64,000 nt of DNA from Sphingobacterium sp. SYP-B4668 (GCF_027627455.1 NZ_CP115483.1:4402001-4466000), one strand, 5' to 3'; counted from the first letter of the stretch, positions 53,373 to 63,397 are shown. A program made the numbers and translations. The notes: generated from the sequence alone by a model not told the origin.

Positions 53373-55604
53373 TTAATCTATACTCAAAACTTTTTGTCCT
53401 ATTCGAATATCAGGATAGTCTACTGTAGGGCCTAGAAGGGTCTTTAATTCAGAAGAAGAAGCATCTGGGTGCTGCTTGATCACAGCGATTATCTTATCAA
53501 GCTTCACCTGGTCAATAAGCTCAGTGGCTTCGACCCCTTCTCCAATAAAATTTATTAAGTGTCCATAAATAGTACCCACTACCATACCGCGCTTAGTGGC
53601 TATCTCTTCAATAGATTGACCATCCTGGAACATCTCGAGTGATATTTGCTTGGTATCCAATTTATTCTCCCCTTTCTGATCTTCCGTGTCTGTCGCTGAT
53701 TTCACGTTATCATCTTTAGATTTTTCAAACTTTTGAATTTGGCTGACCGCATTGCTCACATCACCATCATTCATCAAAGTCTCTGCAATTGTCAAGCAAT
53801 GAATCAATTGTTCCAACTTGCGTTTATAATCCAAGTGAATGGCTTGAAGCTCATCCACATATTTTTTTGTCCGTTTCTTTATTTTCCAATCCGCAATATG
53901 CTGCGCAGTCGCTTGCAAAAGCTCCGTTTCCATTTTTGGTTTAAACCACAGAACCGCAGATCGGGTTCGTTCGCATATTTTAGTATAATCCAGACTTTCC
54001 TTGTCACTCAAAAGTGCATATAGCTGATTAATAAAAGTATGGGCGACTTTCTCCTGCACCTTGAGGTTGGATATCAGAGTAGAAAAGTAACGTTCGGCTC
54101 CAGGTTTATCATCGATATTCCGATCCGCTAGTGATGCGCTCAGGCCGGCTGTCTCTTCTACCAATGGTGTCCATCTAAAGCTATTTAGCAGAATCTGTCC
54201 CAAATAATTACGTTGACAAAGCTCCAATACCTTAGGCAGTTCATTTTCGGATAGAATACGCTGCATAAAGTCCACCACTTGAAAATCTGTACGGATAGAA
54301 TGCGATGGAATGGGAGATTTAAGCACCAGTCCTTCCAACCCTGTCAACCTACTCAGCGCAACATACACCTGTCCCGCTGCAAAAGATGTTCCAGCATCAA
54401 TAATGGCCTTTTCAAACGTCAATCCTTGACTTTTATGGATTGTAATAGCCCAAGCCAAGCGTAGCGGATATTGCGAAAAAGTCCCCATGACCTCCGAATT
54501 AATGGCATCTTGCCCTTTATCGTAGTTATATCGTATATTTTCCCACGTTTCTCGTTTTACGGTAACTTCATCCGAGCCATCTGGAAAAGTTACAACAATC
54601 TGTTGCTTATCCAGATTTATCTCCTTTACAGTGCCTATCTTGCCATTGAAATATTTCCGATCATCCCCAGTGTCGTTTTTGATAAACATAACTTGTGCCC
54701 CCTCCTTCAATGTCAATGTCTCATCCGTAGGATAAGATCCCGACTGAAAGTCATCCTTAATGACCGCTTTTATATTCAACATCTTACCTGGAAGCGCAAT
54801 CAATTGTTCCTGATTAATCGAATCAGCAAGTCTATTGTGCGAAGCCAAAGTAATATAAGAATCTGACTGAGTGGGCTTAAAATCCGCTTTGTAGTGTGAA
54901 TTAAGATAATTCAAATCCATCTGTGACACTTCGTTATTACGAATGTTATTCAGCAGGTTGATAAAAGCATCATCCTTCTGCCTATATATATGGCTCAGTT
55001 CAAGCATTACAGGTGGAAACTCCCGCATTACCTTTGCATCAAAGAAAAAAGGACTTGAGTAAGCGCCTCGCATCACTGACCACTCATTATCCCTAACAAC
55101 AGGAGGTAACTGATAGAGGTCTCCGATAAACAGGACCTGTACACCTCCAAAGGGTCTTTGGTCTCTCCGTACCGATTTCAGGATGATGTCGATAGCATCC
55201 AGTGTATCACTACGAACCATGGATACCTCGTCAATAACAAGAAGCTCTAACTCCTGTAGGATGGCACGTCGCTGCTTGGTCAATTTGATGGTGCTAAACA
55301 GGCGACTTTTATTATAAATATGATGATCTTGATCATTCCAATTCATCTCGTAATCTTCCAAGAAAACTCCAAATGGCAACCAAAAGAGGGCATGAAGGGT
55401 CGTCCCCCCCGCATTCATGGCTGCAACTCCTGTAGGGGCCGTAATGGCCATCTTTTTATACGAATGCTTGTGAATATATTTAAGGAATGTTGTCTTTCCA
55501 GTCCCTGCCTTTCCCGTCAAAAAAAGATTTTGATTAGTTTGATTCACAAAAGCAACAGCTTGTATAAATGCCGTATTATGTTGATCTAAAGACAGTTCTC
55601 CCAT
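53373..55604 (-). CDS. PIF1-like ATP-dependent DNA helicase with C-terminal HTH_40 domain
   Basis: A helicase of about 743 residues from ATG 55604 (MGELSLDQHNTAFIQAVAFV); the 22 extra residues back to 55670 look like translated upstream DNA. Walker A is FLTGKAGTGKTTFLKYI (about 30), Walker B VIDEVSM (about 125), then GDLYQLPPVV (about 162) and the late motif LAWAITIHKSQGLTFEKAII (about 380). The C-terminal part (about 635-743) has an HTH_40-like fold with DGQSIEEIATKRGMVVGTIY. It would unwind DNA 5' to 3'. A single gene; no operon partner. Confidence 0.87.
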   Translation of the reverse strand: MGELSLDQHNTAFIQAVAFVNQTNQNLFLTGKAGTGKTTFLKYIHKHSYKKMAITAPTGVAAMNAGGTTLHALFWLPFGVFLEDYEMNWNDQDHHIYNKSRLFSTIKLTKQRRAILQELELLVIDEVSMVRSDTLDAIDIILKSVRRDQRPFGGVQVLFIGDLYQLPPVVRDNEWSVMRGAYSSPFFFDAKVMREFPPVMLELSHIYRQKDDAFINLLNNIRNNEVSQMDLNYLNSHYKADFKPTQSDSYITLASHNRLADSINQEQLIALPGKMLNIKAVIKDDFQSGSYPTDETLTLKEGAQVMFIKNDTGDDRKYFNGKIGTVKEINLDKQQIVVTFPDGSDEVTVKRETWENIRYNYDKGQDAINSEVMGTFSQYPLRLAWAITIHKSQGLTFEKAIIDAGTSFAAGQVYVALSRLTGLEGLVLKSPIPSHSIRTDFQVVDFMQRILSENELPKVLELCQRNYLGQILLNSFRWTPLVEETAGLSASLADRNIDDKPGAERYFSTLISNLKVQEKVAHTFINQLYALLSDKESLDYTKICERTRSAVLWFKPKMETELLQATAQHIADWKIKKRTKKYVDELQAIHLDYKRKLEQLIHCLTIAETLMNDGDVSNAVSQIQKFEKSKDDNVKSATDTEDQKGENKLDTKQISLEMFQDGQSIEEIATKRGMVVGTIYGHLINFIGEGVEATELIDQVKLDKIIAVIKQHPDASSSELKTLLGPTVDYPDIRIGQKVLSID

Positions 55605-55765
55605 GATTAAAAAATATAGTAAATGCTCAAAAAATATCGAAATGAAGTATAAATAAAGCGTACCTGTCATTTATTCAATGATGGTTTACTTACACGCACG
55701 CTTATGGGCAAACTTAGACAAACTTGCCTTTTTTCACAAGTAAAATCGTTGAACTAGGGCAGCTA

Positions 55766-56752
55766 TCAGATTTGGGCAACGATTGGCAAAAGTTGCACCT
55801 TAAGCAGCTCTTGCAATAACTGAAGCTTGACTTTAGCAACCAACACAGCATCCCTATCGTGAATGAGCGCCATGGTATATGATTCAGGGAGAGCATTAAT
55901 AGCTTTTTTAGACTCTTCAATAGACTTGCGGACCTTAGCGTCCAATTCACTATCTTGGTGCCCCACAACGGTAGAAATCCCCAATCCTTTATGCAAATCC
56001 AACTTGCCAGTATACAGGTTTTCGATAGAAATGAGATTATTCAAGATATCAAATTTGATATTATCACTATAGGGATTTTCAAGAGTAGTATTTTCTGGAT
56101 GAAGATAATTATCAGCTATCTTTTCATCGATGATTTCATCCGTAACCGTAATCATCCGCTCAACATAGCCCTTCAGCCTCTTTTGACAACCGATCGTACG
56201 TTCCTCATCTCCTCTAGCGCGCAGCGTCGAAACATCTGACGAAGCTTCCCGTGCCAACGCAAGCAATTGCTTACTCTGCTCTACCATACTGGTTGTAATC
56301 GTCATTAATCCTTGAAGCTCTGCATCCGTCATTTCAGCCGATACTTTGACACCCTCAGAGCCCCATAAAATTTCTTCGATCAACTGTAGTTCACCCAATT
56401 GTGCCCCAGAATCCATATCATTTGACGCAAACATCAATCGTTTGTCCATCCGACTGCGGATAGCTGCTGCATGCAAATCATCGACGTAATAACCCTCCGC
56501 TTGCTCCCAAAGCTCGCGCGCTTCGAACCAAGCCTCGCGCGCTTGCAATAACGAAAGATCATCTCCAATCTCAATTCTCGCTACTGCCGCCTGCAGGTCT
56601 ATGACTCGCTCACATAAAAGCTGATGTGTAGGAAGAATAATATGGGATTCGATATTGTCTATGACCTTTACTTGCGTATTGACCTTATCTTGATTTGTAG
56701 AACAACTGCCCAGGATTGGAATTAGAGCCAACCCCAAATATCTGCTTTTCAT
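55766..56752 (-). CDS. Imelysin-like lipoprotein
   Basis: A 328-residue lipoprotein (lipobox LGSC, Cys about 17) of the imelysin/M75-like group, found in iron-linked loci and seen as periplasmic helical bundles. Helical repeats run as LCERVIDLQAAVARI, REAWFEARELWEQAEGYYVD (about 72-91), DMDSGAQLGELQLIEEILWG (about 120) and, near the end, the second bundle. The family GxHxxE site is read here as LQLIEEILWG, with Gln in the place of His. It is alone; no iron gene is beside it. Role in iron uptake is only by family. Confidence 0.78.
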   Translation of the reverse strand: MKSRYLGLALIPILGSCSTNQDKVNTQVKVIDNIESHIILPTHQLLCERVIDLQAAVARIEIGDDLSLLQAREAWFEARELWEQAEGYYVDDLHAAAIRSRMDKRLMFASNDMDSGAQLGELQLIEEILWGSEGVKVSAEMTDAELQGLMTITTSMVEQSKQLLALAREASSDVSTLRARGDEERTIGCQKRLKGYVERMITVTDEIIDEKIADNYLHPENTTLENPYSDNIKFDILNNLISIENLYTGKLDLHKGLGISTVVGHQDSELDAKVRKSIEESKKAINALPESYTMALIHDRDAVLVAKVKLQLLQELLKVQLLPIVAQI

Positions 56753-56977
56753 TCGTATTACTTAATATATTAATGTTCAGATCTTTGTAGCCCCATCAGG
56801 ACCATCGCCCATCAAACAACCTCGGTACAGACTATTTCAATCTGGCTTCGCCCATTTATCTGAATGAATAAAAACGTTTGCAAAGGTAGAGATAAATTCG
56901 TAAATTGAAAGTCACAATATTAGTGGTAAATTTTAAAAAAAAGCCTAACTTCATCGCCATAAGTAAATCAAATAAAA

Positions 56978-57478
56978 ATGGAATACGTAGATAAATCAGA
57001 ATTATTCAATGAAATAGAAAAAATCCTCTTAGACAAAGGATTTAAAATTGAAAAACAAGACCAAACTCGCCCTTGGGGTGGATTTTTTGTTATAAACGAA
57101 GATCAGGCTCAGCAGTTTGCAGACGAATATTTTGAAGGACTAGATGTCCAGGGACTAAAGATATCTGGGAAACTAAGTCCAAAAATCCTAATCGTTGCCC
57201 CAGAAAAGCGCCTTTCGTGGCAGTATCATCATCGTCGTGCCGAAATATGGAGAGTAATCCGCGGCAATGTTGGCGTAGTAACTAGCACTACCGATGAAGA
57301 GCAAGAGGTTAGAAAACTAACCGAGGGAGAAAGTATCAAACTGAAACAAGGAGAACGCCATCGCTTGGTGGGATTACAGGAATATGGTGTATTGGCTGAA
57401 ATATGGCAACACACAGATATCGAGAATCCCTCAGACGAAGATGATATTGTACGTGTACAAGACGACTTTGGCAGATAG
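56978..57478 (+). CDS. Cupin-fold mannose-6-phosphate isomerase-like protein
   Basis: A 166-residue cupin. The marks are RPWGGFFVI (about 33), APEKRLSWQYHHRRAEIWRV (about 75-94, cupin box 1 with HHxxxxxE-like metal ligands) and LKQGERHRLVGLQEYGVLAE (about 126-145, box 2). This is the type II phosphomannose isomerase C-terminal domain pattern, here as a single domain without the GDP-mannose pyrophosphorylase half. It should act on a sugar phosphate. A terminator follows. Confidence 0.82.
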   Translation: MEYVDKSELFNEIEKILLDKGFKIEKQDQTRPWGGFFVINEDQAQQFADEYFEGLDVQGLKISGKLSPKILIVAPEKRLSWQYHHRRAEIWRVIRGNVGVVTSTTDEEQEVRKLTEGESIKLKQGERHRLVGLQEYGVLAEIWQHTDIENPSDEDDIVRVQDDFGR

Positions 57479-57490
57479 CAATCAAGCAAA

Positions 57491-57517
57491 AGAGGGGAAA
57501 AAATCCCCTCTTTTTTT
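57491..57517. terminator. Bidirectional terminator between the cupin and M56 genes
   Basis: AGAGGGGA (57491-57498), five-base A loop, TCCCCTCT (57504-57511) and seven T. Perfect 8-bp stem. The A-run on the left makes it work on both strands, though the M56 gene ends about 55 bases to the right. Confidence 0.82.
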
Positions 57518-57574
57518 GTTGGCCAAAGCCACAATAAACATATAAAACAGTATCAGTAATCCGCGCGCGAGTCC

Positions 57575-59296
57575 CTACCACTTGTCATTTGATTTTTCTT
57601 TCTTTTCCATAGCCCTTTCGGCCGCTCTTTCTGCACGTTCTGCAGCACGCTCCGCCTCTCTTTCAGCACGCTCCGCTCTCCGTTCGGCATCTCTTTCTGC
57701 ACGTTCGGCCTTTCTCTCGGCAATTTCAGCAGCTCTCTCTCCACGCTCGTCAGCTTCTCTTTCTATTTTGGCAATCTTAGCTTTAAACTCTGGCGAGTTG
57801 TATCTCTTTTCGATTTCAGCCGCATCGGCCTCTATCTTCGCAATCTTAGCTTTGAATTCGGGTGAATTATAGTGTTCCTCTATCTTCGCTGCATTTGCCT
57901 CTATTTTTGCAATATTAGCTTTGAACTCAGGTGAATTAAATTTTTTCTCAATTGCCTTTGCATTTTTCTCGATACGCTTTATCATGGCCTTAAATTCAGG
58001 TGAATCAGGATTTTGCTGACCACTCTTCACCGCACCGTCTACAATCTTTTGAATATCTTCTGTAAAATTTGTCGATGCCATTACATCACTCACCATGCGT
58101 CCAATATCTTCAGTAGAAACCACGCTCTTCATGAATTCGGGGGAAGAAAGAAAAGATAAATCCATATCCAATTTCAGGGAATCCATCGCCACGACCATAT
58201 CCAAAGGCAGAGAGTCATTCTCTAAAGCCATTGGCGAGGTGGGAGCAGTTGGAGGATGAGGAATCAATGAATCTGCACACAATGTCGAGTCAGGACCTAA
58301 TGTATCCAAACCTATCAATGAATTGGTGACAGAGGATAAATTCGTATTCCTTAACGTATCTTTTTCAGCCTGAGCATATGTCCTTTTGCTGAACAGCGCA
58401 ATGGTTCCGATCAAAACCATGATAGCGAGTAGTTGGAAAGCATTCGTTTGGAGTGCCGATCTTTTCTTAGTAATCATAAGTAATCTCTTTTTTATCAAAG
58501 AATGGTTAAATGGGCTGACCAACGTCACCACCTGTCTTTGCGAGACAGATTGCAACAGCAATGCGAGGTAGTCAAAATGATTGCGAGTGGAGACAACTGC
58601 TTCATCCGCCAAAAATTCATGATTGGTCTGTATAGCTCTTTTATAAAAATACAATGCAGGATTGAACCAGAATACAATCAGCAAAATCTCAATGAATATA
58701 ATATCCCACGTATGGTTTTGCTCGATATGAGCCCTTTCATGATCGACAATATCTTGTGCTAAGCCATCAAAATACTCCTCTCTATTAACAAAGAGATACT
58801 TAAAAAAACTGAACGGAGAGACCCGGTCATTTATAAGAATGATGGTCACATCATCTCTTCTCACGGTCTCCGCATGTACTATTTTAAGATACAGTTTTCG
58901 GAGGTTTCGATTAAAACGAATGGCCATAGCAATGGCTCCTACAAAATAAAGCAGTATAACACCAACAAGCAGATACCCCCCCCAACTATTGGTTCCTGAC
59001 GGCTCTACAAGAGTGGCCCCGGCCACAGCACTTGACGAGGATGCAGAACTATTTGCCGCTAAAGCAATGGGTTCCTCACTTAATGTTTGTACGTGTTCAT
59101 AAGTCGGCAACTGTACGTATTTTTCGACAGGGGCTTCCACTTCAAATACGAAAAATGGGATAAGCAAAGCCAATAGTAGAGACGATAACAAATACCATCT
59201 GTTAATACGGAATGACTTCACATACTGAAGCAGGGCAAAATACAAGACAATAAAGATTGTCGAACCTGCAACGAATTTAAAAATAAACTCAATCAT
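57575..59296 (-). CDS. M56-family (BlaR1-like) membrane metalloprotease with repeat tail
   Basis: A 573-residue membrane protein. It has transmembrane helices (about 5-22, 34-52, 105-125 and 280-300) and a cytoplasmic protease loop with IVDHERAHIEQNHTWD (HExxH, about 185). After the last helix comes an acidic extracytoplasmic part and then four copies of a 23-residue unit (start about 431, NSPEFKANIAKIEANAAKI and close variants), then a long Ala-Glu-Arg coiled coil to the C-terminus. There is no penicillin-binding sensor domain, so it senses something else. Its start overlaps the BlaI gene by 8 bases. Confidence 0.88.
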   Translation of the reverse strand: MIEFIFKFVAGSTIFIVLYFALLQYVKSFRINRWYLLSSLLLALLIPFFVFEVEAPVEKYVQLPTYEHVQTLSEEPIALAANSSASSSSAVAGATLVEPSGTNSWGGYLLVGVILLYFVGAIAMAIRFNRNLRKLYLKIVHAETVRRDDVTIILINDRVSPFSFFKYLFVNREEYFDGLAQDIVDHERAHIEQNHTWDIIFIEILLIVFWFNPALYFYKRAIQTNHEFLADEAVVSTRNHFDYLALLLQSVSQRQVVTLVSPFNHSLIKKRLLMITKKRSALQTNAFQLLAIMVLIGTIALFSKRTYAQAEKDTLRNTNLSSVTNSLIGLDTLGPDSTLCADSLIPHPPTAPTSPMALENDSLPLDMVVAMDSLKLDMDLSFLSSPEFMKSVVSTEDIGRMVSDVMASTNFTEDIQKIVDGAVKSGQQNPDSPEFKAMIKRIEKNAKAIEKKFNSPEFKANIAKIEANAAKIEEHYNSPEFKAKIAKIEADAAEIEKRYNSPEFKAKIAKIEREADERGERAAEIAERKAERAERDAERRAERAEREAERAAERAERAAERAMEKKEKSNDKW

Positions 59297-59684
59297 CGTT
59301 TCTCTTTTTAAGTTCTTGATCTACTATTTTTTTCAAACCCTCCAGTTCTTTATCGCTCAAATTTGCTGATGACGTGAAAAACGAAGCAAATTGTAGGGTT
59401 GAATCATTAAAGAATTGCTTAATCATTCCACTCATTTGGTTAGAAAAGTAAGCTTCTTTCTTTATCAACGGAAAATATCTTCTAGAATTGCCAAATGTCT
59501 CATAATCAACGACACCCTTCTCATGCAGCCGTTTCAAAAGCGTTGCAATGGTCGTCGTAGCAGGCTTCGGATCAGGATAACATTCGATAATATCTTTTAA
59601 AAACGGTTTACCCGCTTGCCAGATATAATCCATCAATTCTTCTTCCTTCTTGGAAAGACTCTTTTCTATATCATTAGAATTCAT
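59289..59684 (-). CDS. BlaI/MecI/CopY-family repressor
   Basis: A 131-residue winged-helix repressor. It has LSKKEEELMDYIWQAGKPFL (about 9-28), PKPATTTIATLLKRLHEKGV (recognition helix, about 43-62) and VVDYETFGNSRRYFPLI. Such repressors are cut by the BlaR1/M56 partner when a signal arrives; the downstream M56 gene overlaps it. The target genes are not obvious in the window, apart from its own operon. Confidence 0.93.
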   Translation of the reverse strand: MNSNDIEKSLSKKEEELMDYIWQAGKPFLKDIIECYPDPKPATTTIATLLKRLHEKGVVDYETFGNSRRYFPLIKKEAYFSNQMSGMIKQFFNDSTLQFASFFTSSANLSDKELEGLKKIVDQELKKRNDD

Positions 59685-59970
59685 TCTACAAATATAGAAC
59701 AGAATATTTATAAAAAAAGAATTTCAGTCAAAAATATTTTTAAAATAGATTAAATACACTGATTATCAGTAAAATAAAAATCAATAAAACATCTAATAGA
59801 TAGAGAAAACACTGACTAAAGGGAACCACAAAAGTCACCAATAGCCGCCGGAAACCGCTTTCAAAAAGTCAACCCCCATTCCTACTGTAGCATATTGTAT
59901 AAACGTCCCGTCTTAATAAAATGAATCAGGATTTGCCGGCAATCATCCATTACATTTAAGTATAGCTAAC
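59685..59970. other. Gap upstream of the lipoprotein pseudogene
   Basis: An AT-rich 286-base stretch between the BlaI start and the pseudogene. It should hold the BlaI/M56 promoter near 59700. I see no other feature in it. Confidence 0.3.
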
Positions 59971-60375
59971 ATGAACAAGATGAAATTCAAATCAAGTATT
60001 TAGCTGATGCTACATTGTTGTTTAGTATAACACTACATTTACTCATGTGATGATGACAAAAATGTATCCCAATATCCAAAGAAAGTTAAGATTGAGTACA
60101 GCACATCTTCAAAAACCAAAGAGATCAAACATGGGGAGATAAGCCTTACCGATAGCCTTGGAAAAGATTCCACGAATGTCGCTGGTCAAGTACCTTTCAA
60201 TACGGCATTCAAAAGAATGGTAGCCAAACCAGGCGAAAAAGTAAAACTAGCTTTCAAAGCCTCTGGAAACGGAGAAATTAAATAAGATATCAAAGTCGAC
60301 GATCAAATTGTAAAAACTGAAACTTTCAAATCTACCGCAGACAGTTTAAAAGCCTCACTAGAATATACCTTTTAA
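59971..60375 (+). pseudogene. Small lipoprotein gene broken by three in-frame stops
   Basis: One continuous frame of 135 codons from ATG 59971 to TAA 60375, with in-frame stops at 60001 (TAG), 60028 (TAA) and 60283 (TAA). Reading through, it starts MNKMKFKSSI, then a hydrophobic signal ending YSC, then a soluble part with KKVKIEYSTSSKTKEIKHGE, AFKRMVAKPGEKVKLAFKAS and a closing SLKASLEYTF. There are no frameshifts. It looks like a lipoprotein of about 110 mature residues that is dead. The rest of the gap to 60577 has nothing else clear. Confidence 0.75.
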
Positions 60376-60576
60376 CAATTTCCCTTTAATATAATCCCTG
60401 AAAGCTGCTTCCATTCACTTGGAGCAGCCTTTCAAACGTATTATGAGCTACAAGTCGATTTAATTCTATATCTTGTTGCCCAAGCGGATAGACGAATACC
60501 TCAAAATATAAAAGAAGGAATACTTGTGAAAAAAAACAAGTTTATCTAAGTTTGCTTTCAACATTTTCACACCTTT

Positions 60577-62430
60577 ATGACGACATATAACGAAGACAGC
60601 ATACGATCACTGGACTGGAAAGAGCATATCCGCTTACGTCCAGGGATGTACATTGGTAAGCTGGGAGACGGCTCTGCATATGATGATGGAATCTACGTAC
60701 TTTTAAAAGAAGTAGTCGACAACTCAATCGATGAGTTTGTAATGGGCGCTGGGAAGACGATAGACATTACCGTCAATGAGAACAAAGTTGCCGTACGTGA
60801 CTATGGTCGCGGAATTCCCATTGGCTCAGTAGTCGATGTAGTATCCAAAATAAATACAGGTGGTAAATACGATAGTAAGGCGTTCCAAAAATCAGTAGGT
60901 TTGAACGGTGTGGGTACGAAAGCGGTAAATGCACTATCTTCACAATTCACAGTACAGTCCTATCGCCAAGGAGAGACGCGAATAGCACAATTCAGCAAGG
61001 GTGAGCTCATGGCGGATGAGAAAAAAGAAACCACTCAACGCAATGGTACTGCTGTAGCTTTTTATCCAGACGAGAGCATCTTTAGAAACTACAAGTATCG
61101 AATGGAGTTTGTCGAAAATATGATCTGGAATTATGTCTTCCTCAACTCTGGGCTAGTTATCAACTTCAATGGACAAAAGTTCATTTCTGAAAATGGTCTT
61201 AAAGACCTGTTAGAGCGGAATATTGATACAGAGTCCATGCGTTATCCTATCATCCATCTCAAAGGAGAAGATATTGAAATCGCCTTGACCCATGGGCAGC
61301 AATATGGAGAAGAGTATTACTCATTCGTCAATGGACAACACACCACGCAAGGGGGTACACACCAAGCAGCCTTTAGGGAAGCAGTAGTAAAGACCATCCG
61401 CGAATACTATAAAAAAGATTTTGATGCAGCAGATGTACGCGCGTCCATTATTGGAGCGATTGCCATCAAAGTACAAGAGCCCGTATTTGAGTCGCAAACC
61501 AAAACCAAATTAGGTTCTCAAAGCGTTGGTCCCGATGGTCCCACTGTGCGTACGTTTATCAACGACTTTGTTAAAAAAGCCTTGGATGACTACCTGCACC
61601 GCAATTCAGAAACAGCTGACGCCCTATTGAAGCGCATCATGCAATCCGAGAGAGAGCGTAAGGATATTGCAGGAATCAAAAAATTGGCAAATGAACGTGC
61701 AAAAAAAGCTTCGGTACATAACCGCAAGCTGCGGGATTGCAAAGTTCACTTTTCAGACAAGAACGAACGGAATCAAGAAACGACTCTCTTCATCACCGAA
61801 GGAGATTCAGCAAGTGGCTCCATCACCAAATCTCGTGATGTGCAGACACAGGCGGTATTCAGCTTAAAGGGAAAACCGTTAAACTCATATGGCATGTCCA
61901 AAAAGATAGTCTACGAAAATGAAGAGTTCAACCTGCTACAGCATGCCTTGAACATTGAAGATGGATTAGACGGTCTACGTTACAACAATATCGTTATCGC
62001 TACAGATGCTGATGTCGACGGCATGCACATCCGTCTGTTGCTACTAACATTTTTCCTTCAATTTTTCCCCGACCTTGTAAAAGCAGGTCATGTCGCAATC
62101 TTGCAAACCCCTCTATTTAGGGTCCGAAATAAGAAAGAAACGATTTACTGCTACTCGGACGAGGAGAGACAGCGCGCCATTGCAAAACTAGGAGCCAAAC
62201 CCGAAATCACCCGTTTCAAAGGATTGGGAGAGATTTCTCCTTCCGAATTTGGATTGTTTATTGGAAAGGATATCCGGTTAGACCCTGTCATCTTATCCAA
62301 GGATCAAAAAATCCAGCATCTATTGGAATATTACATGGGTAAGAATACACCAGACAGACAGAAACACATTGTCAACAATCTTCGCGTAGAAGTAGATATC
62401 GAAGCTGAATTGACCAAAGAAGCAGTATAA
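60577..62430 (+). CDS. parE: DNA topoisomerase IV subunit B
   Basis: A 617-residue type IIA topoisomerase ATPase subunit. The GHKL site is LLKEVVDNSIDEF (about 46-58) and GVGLNGVGTKAVNALS-like motif (about 108-122). The TOPRIM site is LFITEGDSASGSI (about 405) and ATDADVDGMHIRLL (about 475). Length is that of ParE rather than GyrB (usually over 640). With ParC it unlinks daughter chromosomes. The parC gene is not in the window; purU follows after 25 bases. Confidence 0.9.
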   Translation: MTTYNEDSIRSLDWKEHIRLRPGMYIGKLGDGSAYDDGIYVLLKEVVDNSIDEFVMGAGKTIDITVNENKVAVRDYGRGIPIGSVVDVVSKINTGGKYDSKAFQKSVGLNGVGTKAVNALSSQFTVQSYRQGETRIAQFSKGELMADEKKETTQRNGTAVAFYPDESIFRNYKYRMEFVENMIWNYVFLNSGLVINFNGQKFISENGLKDLLERNIDTESMRYPIIHLKGEDIEIALTHGQQYGEEYYSFVNGQHTTQGGTHQAAFREAVVKTIREYYKKDFDAADVRASIIGAIAIKVQEPVFESQTKTKLGSQSVGPDGPTVRTFINDFVKKALDDYLHRNSETADALLKRIMQSERERKDIAGIKKLANERAKKASVHNRKLRDCKVHFSDKNERNQETTLFITEGDSASGSITKSRDVQTQAVFSLKGKPLNSYGMSKKIVYENEEFNLLQHALNIEDGLDGLRYNNIVIATDADVDGMHIRLLLLTFFLQFFPDLVKAGHVAILQTPLFRVRNKKETIYCYSDEERQRAIAKLGAKPEITRFKGLGEISPSEFGLFIGKDIRLDPVILSKDQKIQHLLEYYMGKNTPDRQKHIVNNLRVEVDIEAELTKEAV

Positions 62431-62455
62431 ATAAAGAACCACACAACCTAAACCC

Positions 62456-63298
62456 TTGAACACTCAAATACTCATACTAATCCAATGTCAAGACGACGTT
62501 GGATTAGTTGCCAAAATATCCAATACAGTAGCACAATATCGTTTGAATATTGTGACCATGCGTGAATATGTAGATGAGGAATCTAACAAATTTTTCGTCA
62601 GATTAGTTTGTAACGGCAGCATTGACCAACCATCACACTTGCAGGAGTCTTTAAAGGACAATCTCCCACCAAATGCGCAGATTACAATAAACCCTTCCGA
62701 ACGAAAGAAAATCATCATACTCGTAACCAAAGAACATCATTGCTTAGCGGATATCCTTATACGCCATCACTTTGAAACGTGGAATACAGATATACAAGCA
62801 GTCATTGGCAACTACAGTGAATTGGAGGAATTCACAAAAAAATTCAATATTCCCTTCCACTATGTTTCACATGAAAACATTAGTAAAGAGGAGTTTGAAA
62901 GTAAAATTGCTAACCAGATATCCATATACCCTTTTGACTATCTTATCTTAGCTAAGTTCATGCGGATACTATCACCAGATTTTGTACGAAAGTTCAAGAA
63001 TCGCATCATCAATATCCACCACTCATTCCTTCCGGCATTTATAGGCGCCAATCCCTACAGACAAGCATACACCAGAGGAGTAAAAATCATTGGCGCTACC
63101 GCTCACTATGTGACAGACGATTTGGACGAAGGTCCTATCATTGTACAAGATACCCGAAGAGTGAATCACACGTACACCGTACAAGATATGATGACCGCTG
63201 GCAAAGAGATTGAAAAGGCTGTATTAGCTAGAGCTATACGCCTTTTGCTCGAAGATCGCGTCATGTTAGATGGCAATAAGACCATAGTCTTTGAATAG
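62456..63298 (+). CDS. purU: Formyltetrahydrofolate deformylase
   Basis: A 280-residue protein starting with TTG at 62456; no ATG comes before residue 36, and the first residues (TQILILIQCQDDVGLVAKIS) are needed for the ACT domain (about 4-75). The rest is a formyltransferase-like domain with NIHHSFLPAFIGANPYRQAY (about 191-210) and GATAHYVTDDLDEGPII (about 216), the catalytic His and Asp of PurU. It frees formate from 10-formyl-THF for purine synthesis. It follows parE by 25 bases and is probably in the same transcript. Confidence 0.93.
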   Translation: MNTQILILIQCQDDVGLVAKISNTVAQYRLNIVTMREYVDEESNKFFVRLVCNGSIDQPSHLQESLKDNLPPNAQITINPSERKKIIILVTKEHHCLADILIRHHFETWNTDIQAVIGNYSELEEFTKKFNIPFHYVSHENISKEEFESKIANQISIYPFDYLILAKFMRILSPDFVRKFKNRIINIHHSFLPAFIGANPYRQAYTRGVKIIGATAHYVTDDLDEGPIIVQDTRRVNHTYTVQDMMTAGKEIEKAVLARAIRLLLEDRVMLDGNKTIVFE

Positions 63299-63397
63299 AA
63301 AAATCTAAAATGTGATTAACATCATTATTTAATAGCGCTTCTCCACATTTTTTTTTCGGAGAATTATTAGCTATTTCGTAACATATAACTACGTCAT

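Noticed and set aside
55714..55968. Reverse open frame of 84 codons overlapping the end of the imelysin-like gene
   Set aside because: Alternative frame of the same strand; Ser/Leu-rich with no family, and the main gene is clear.
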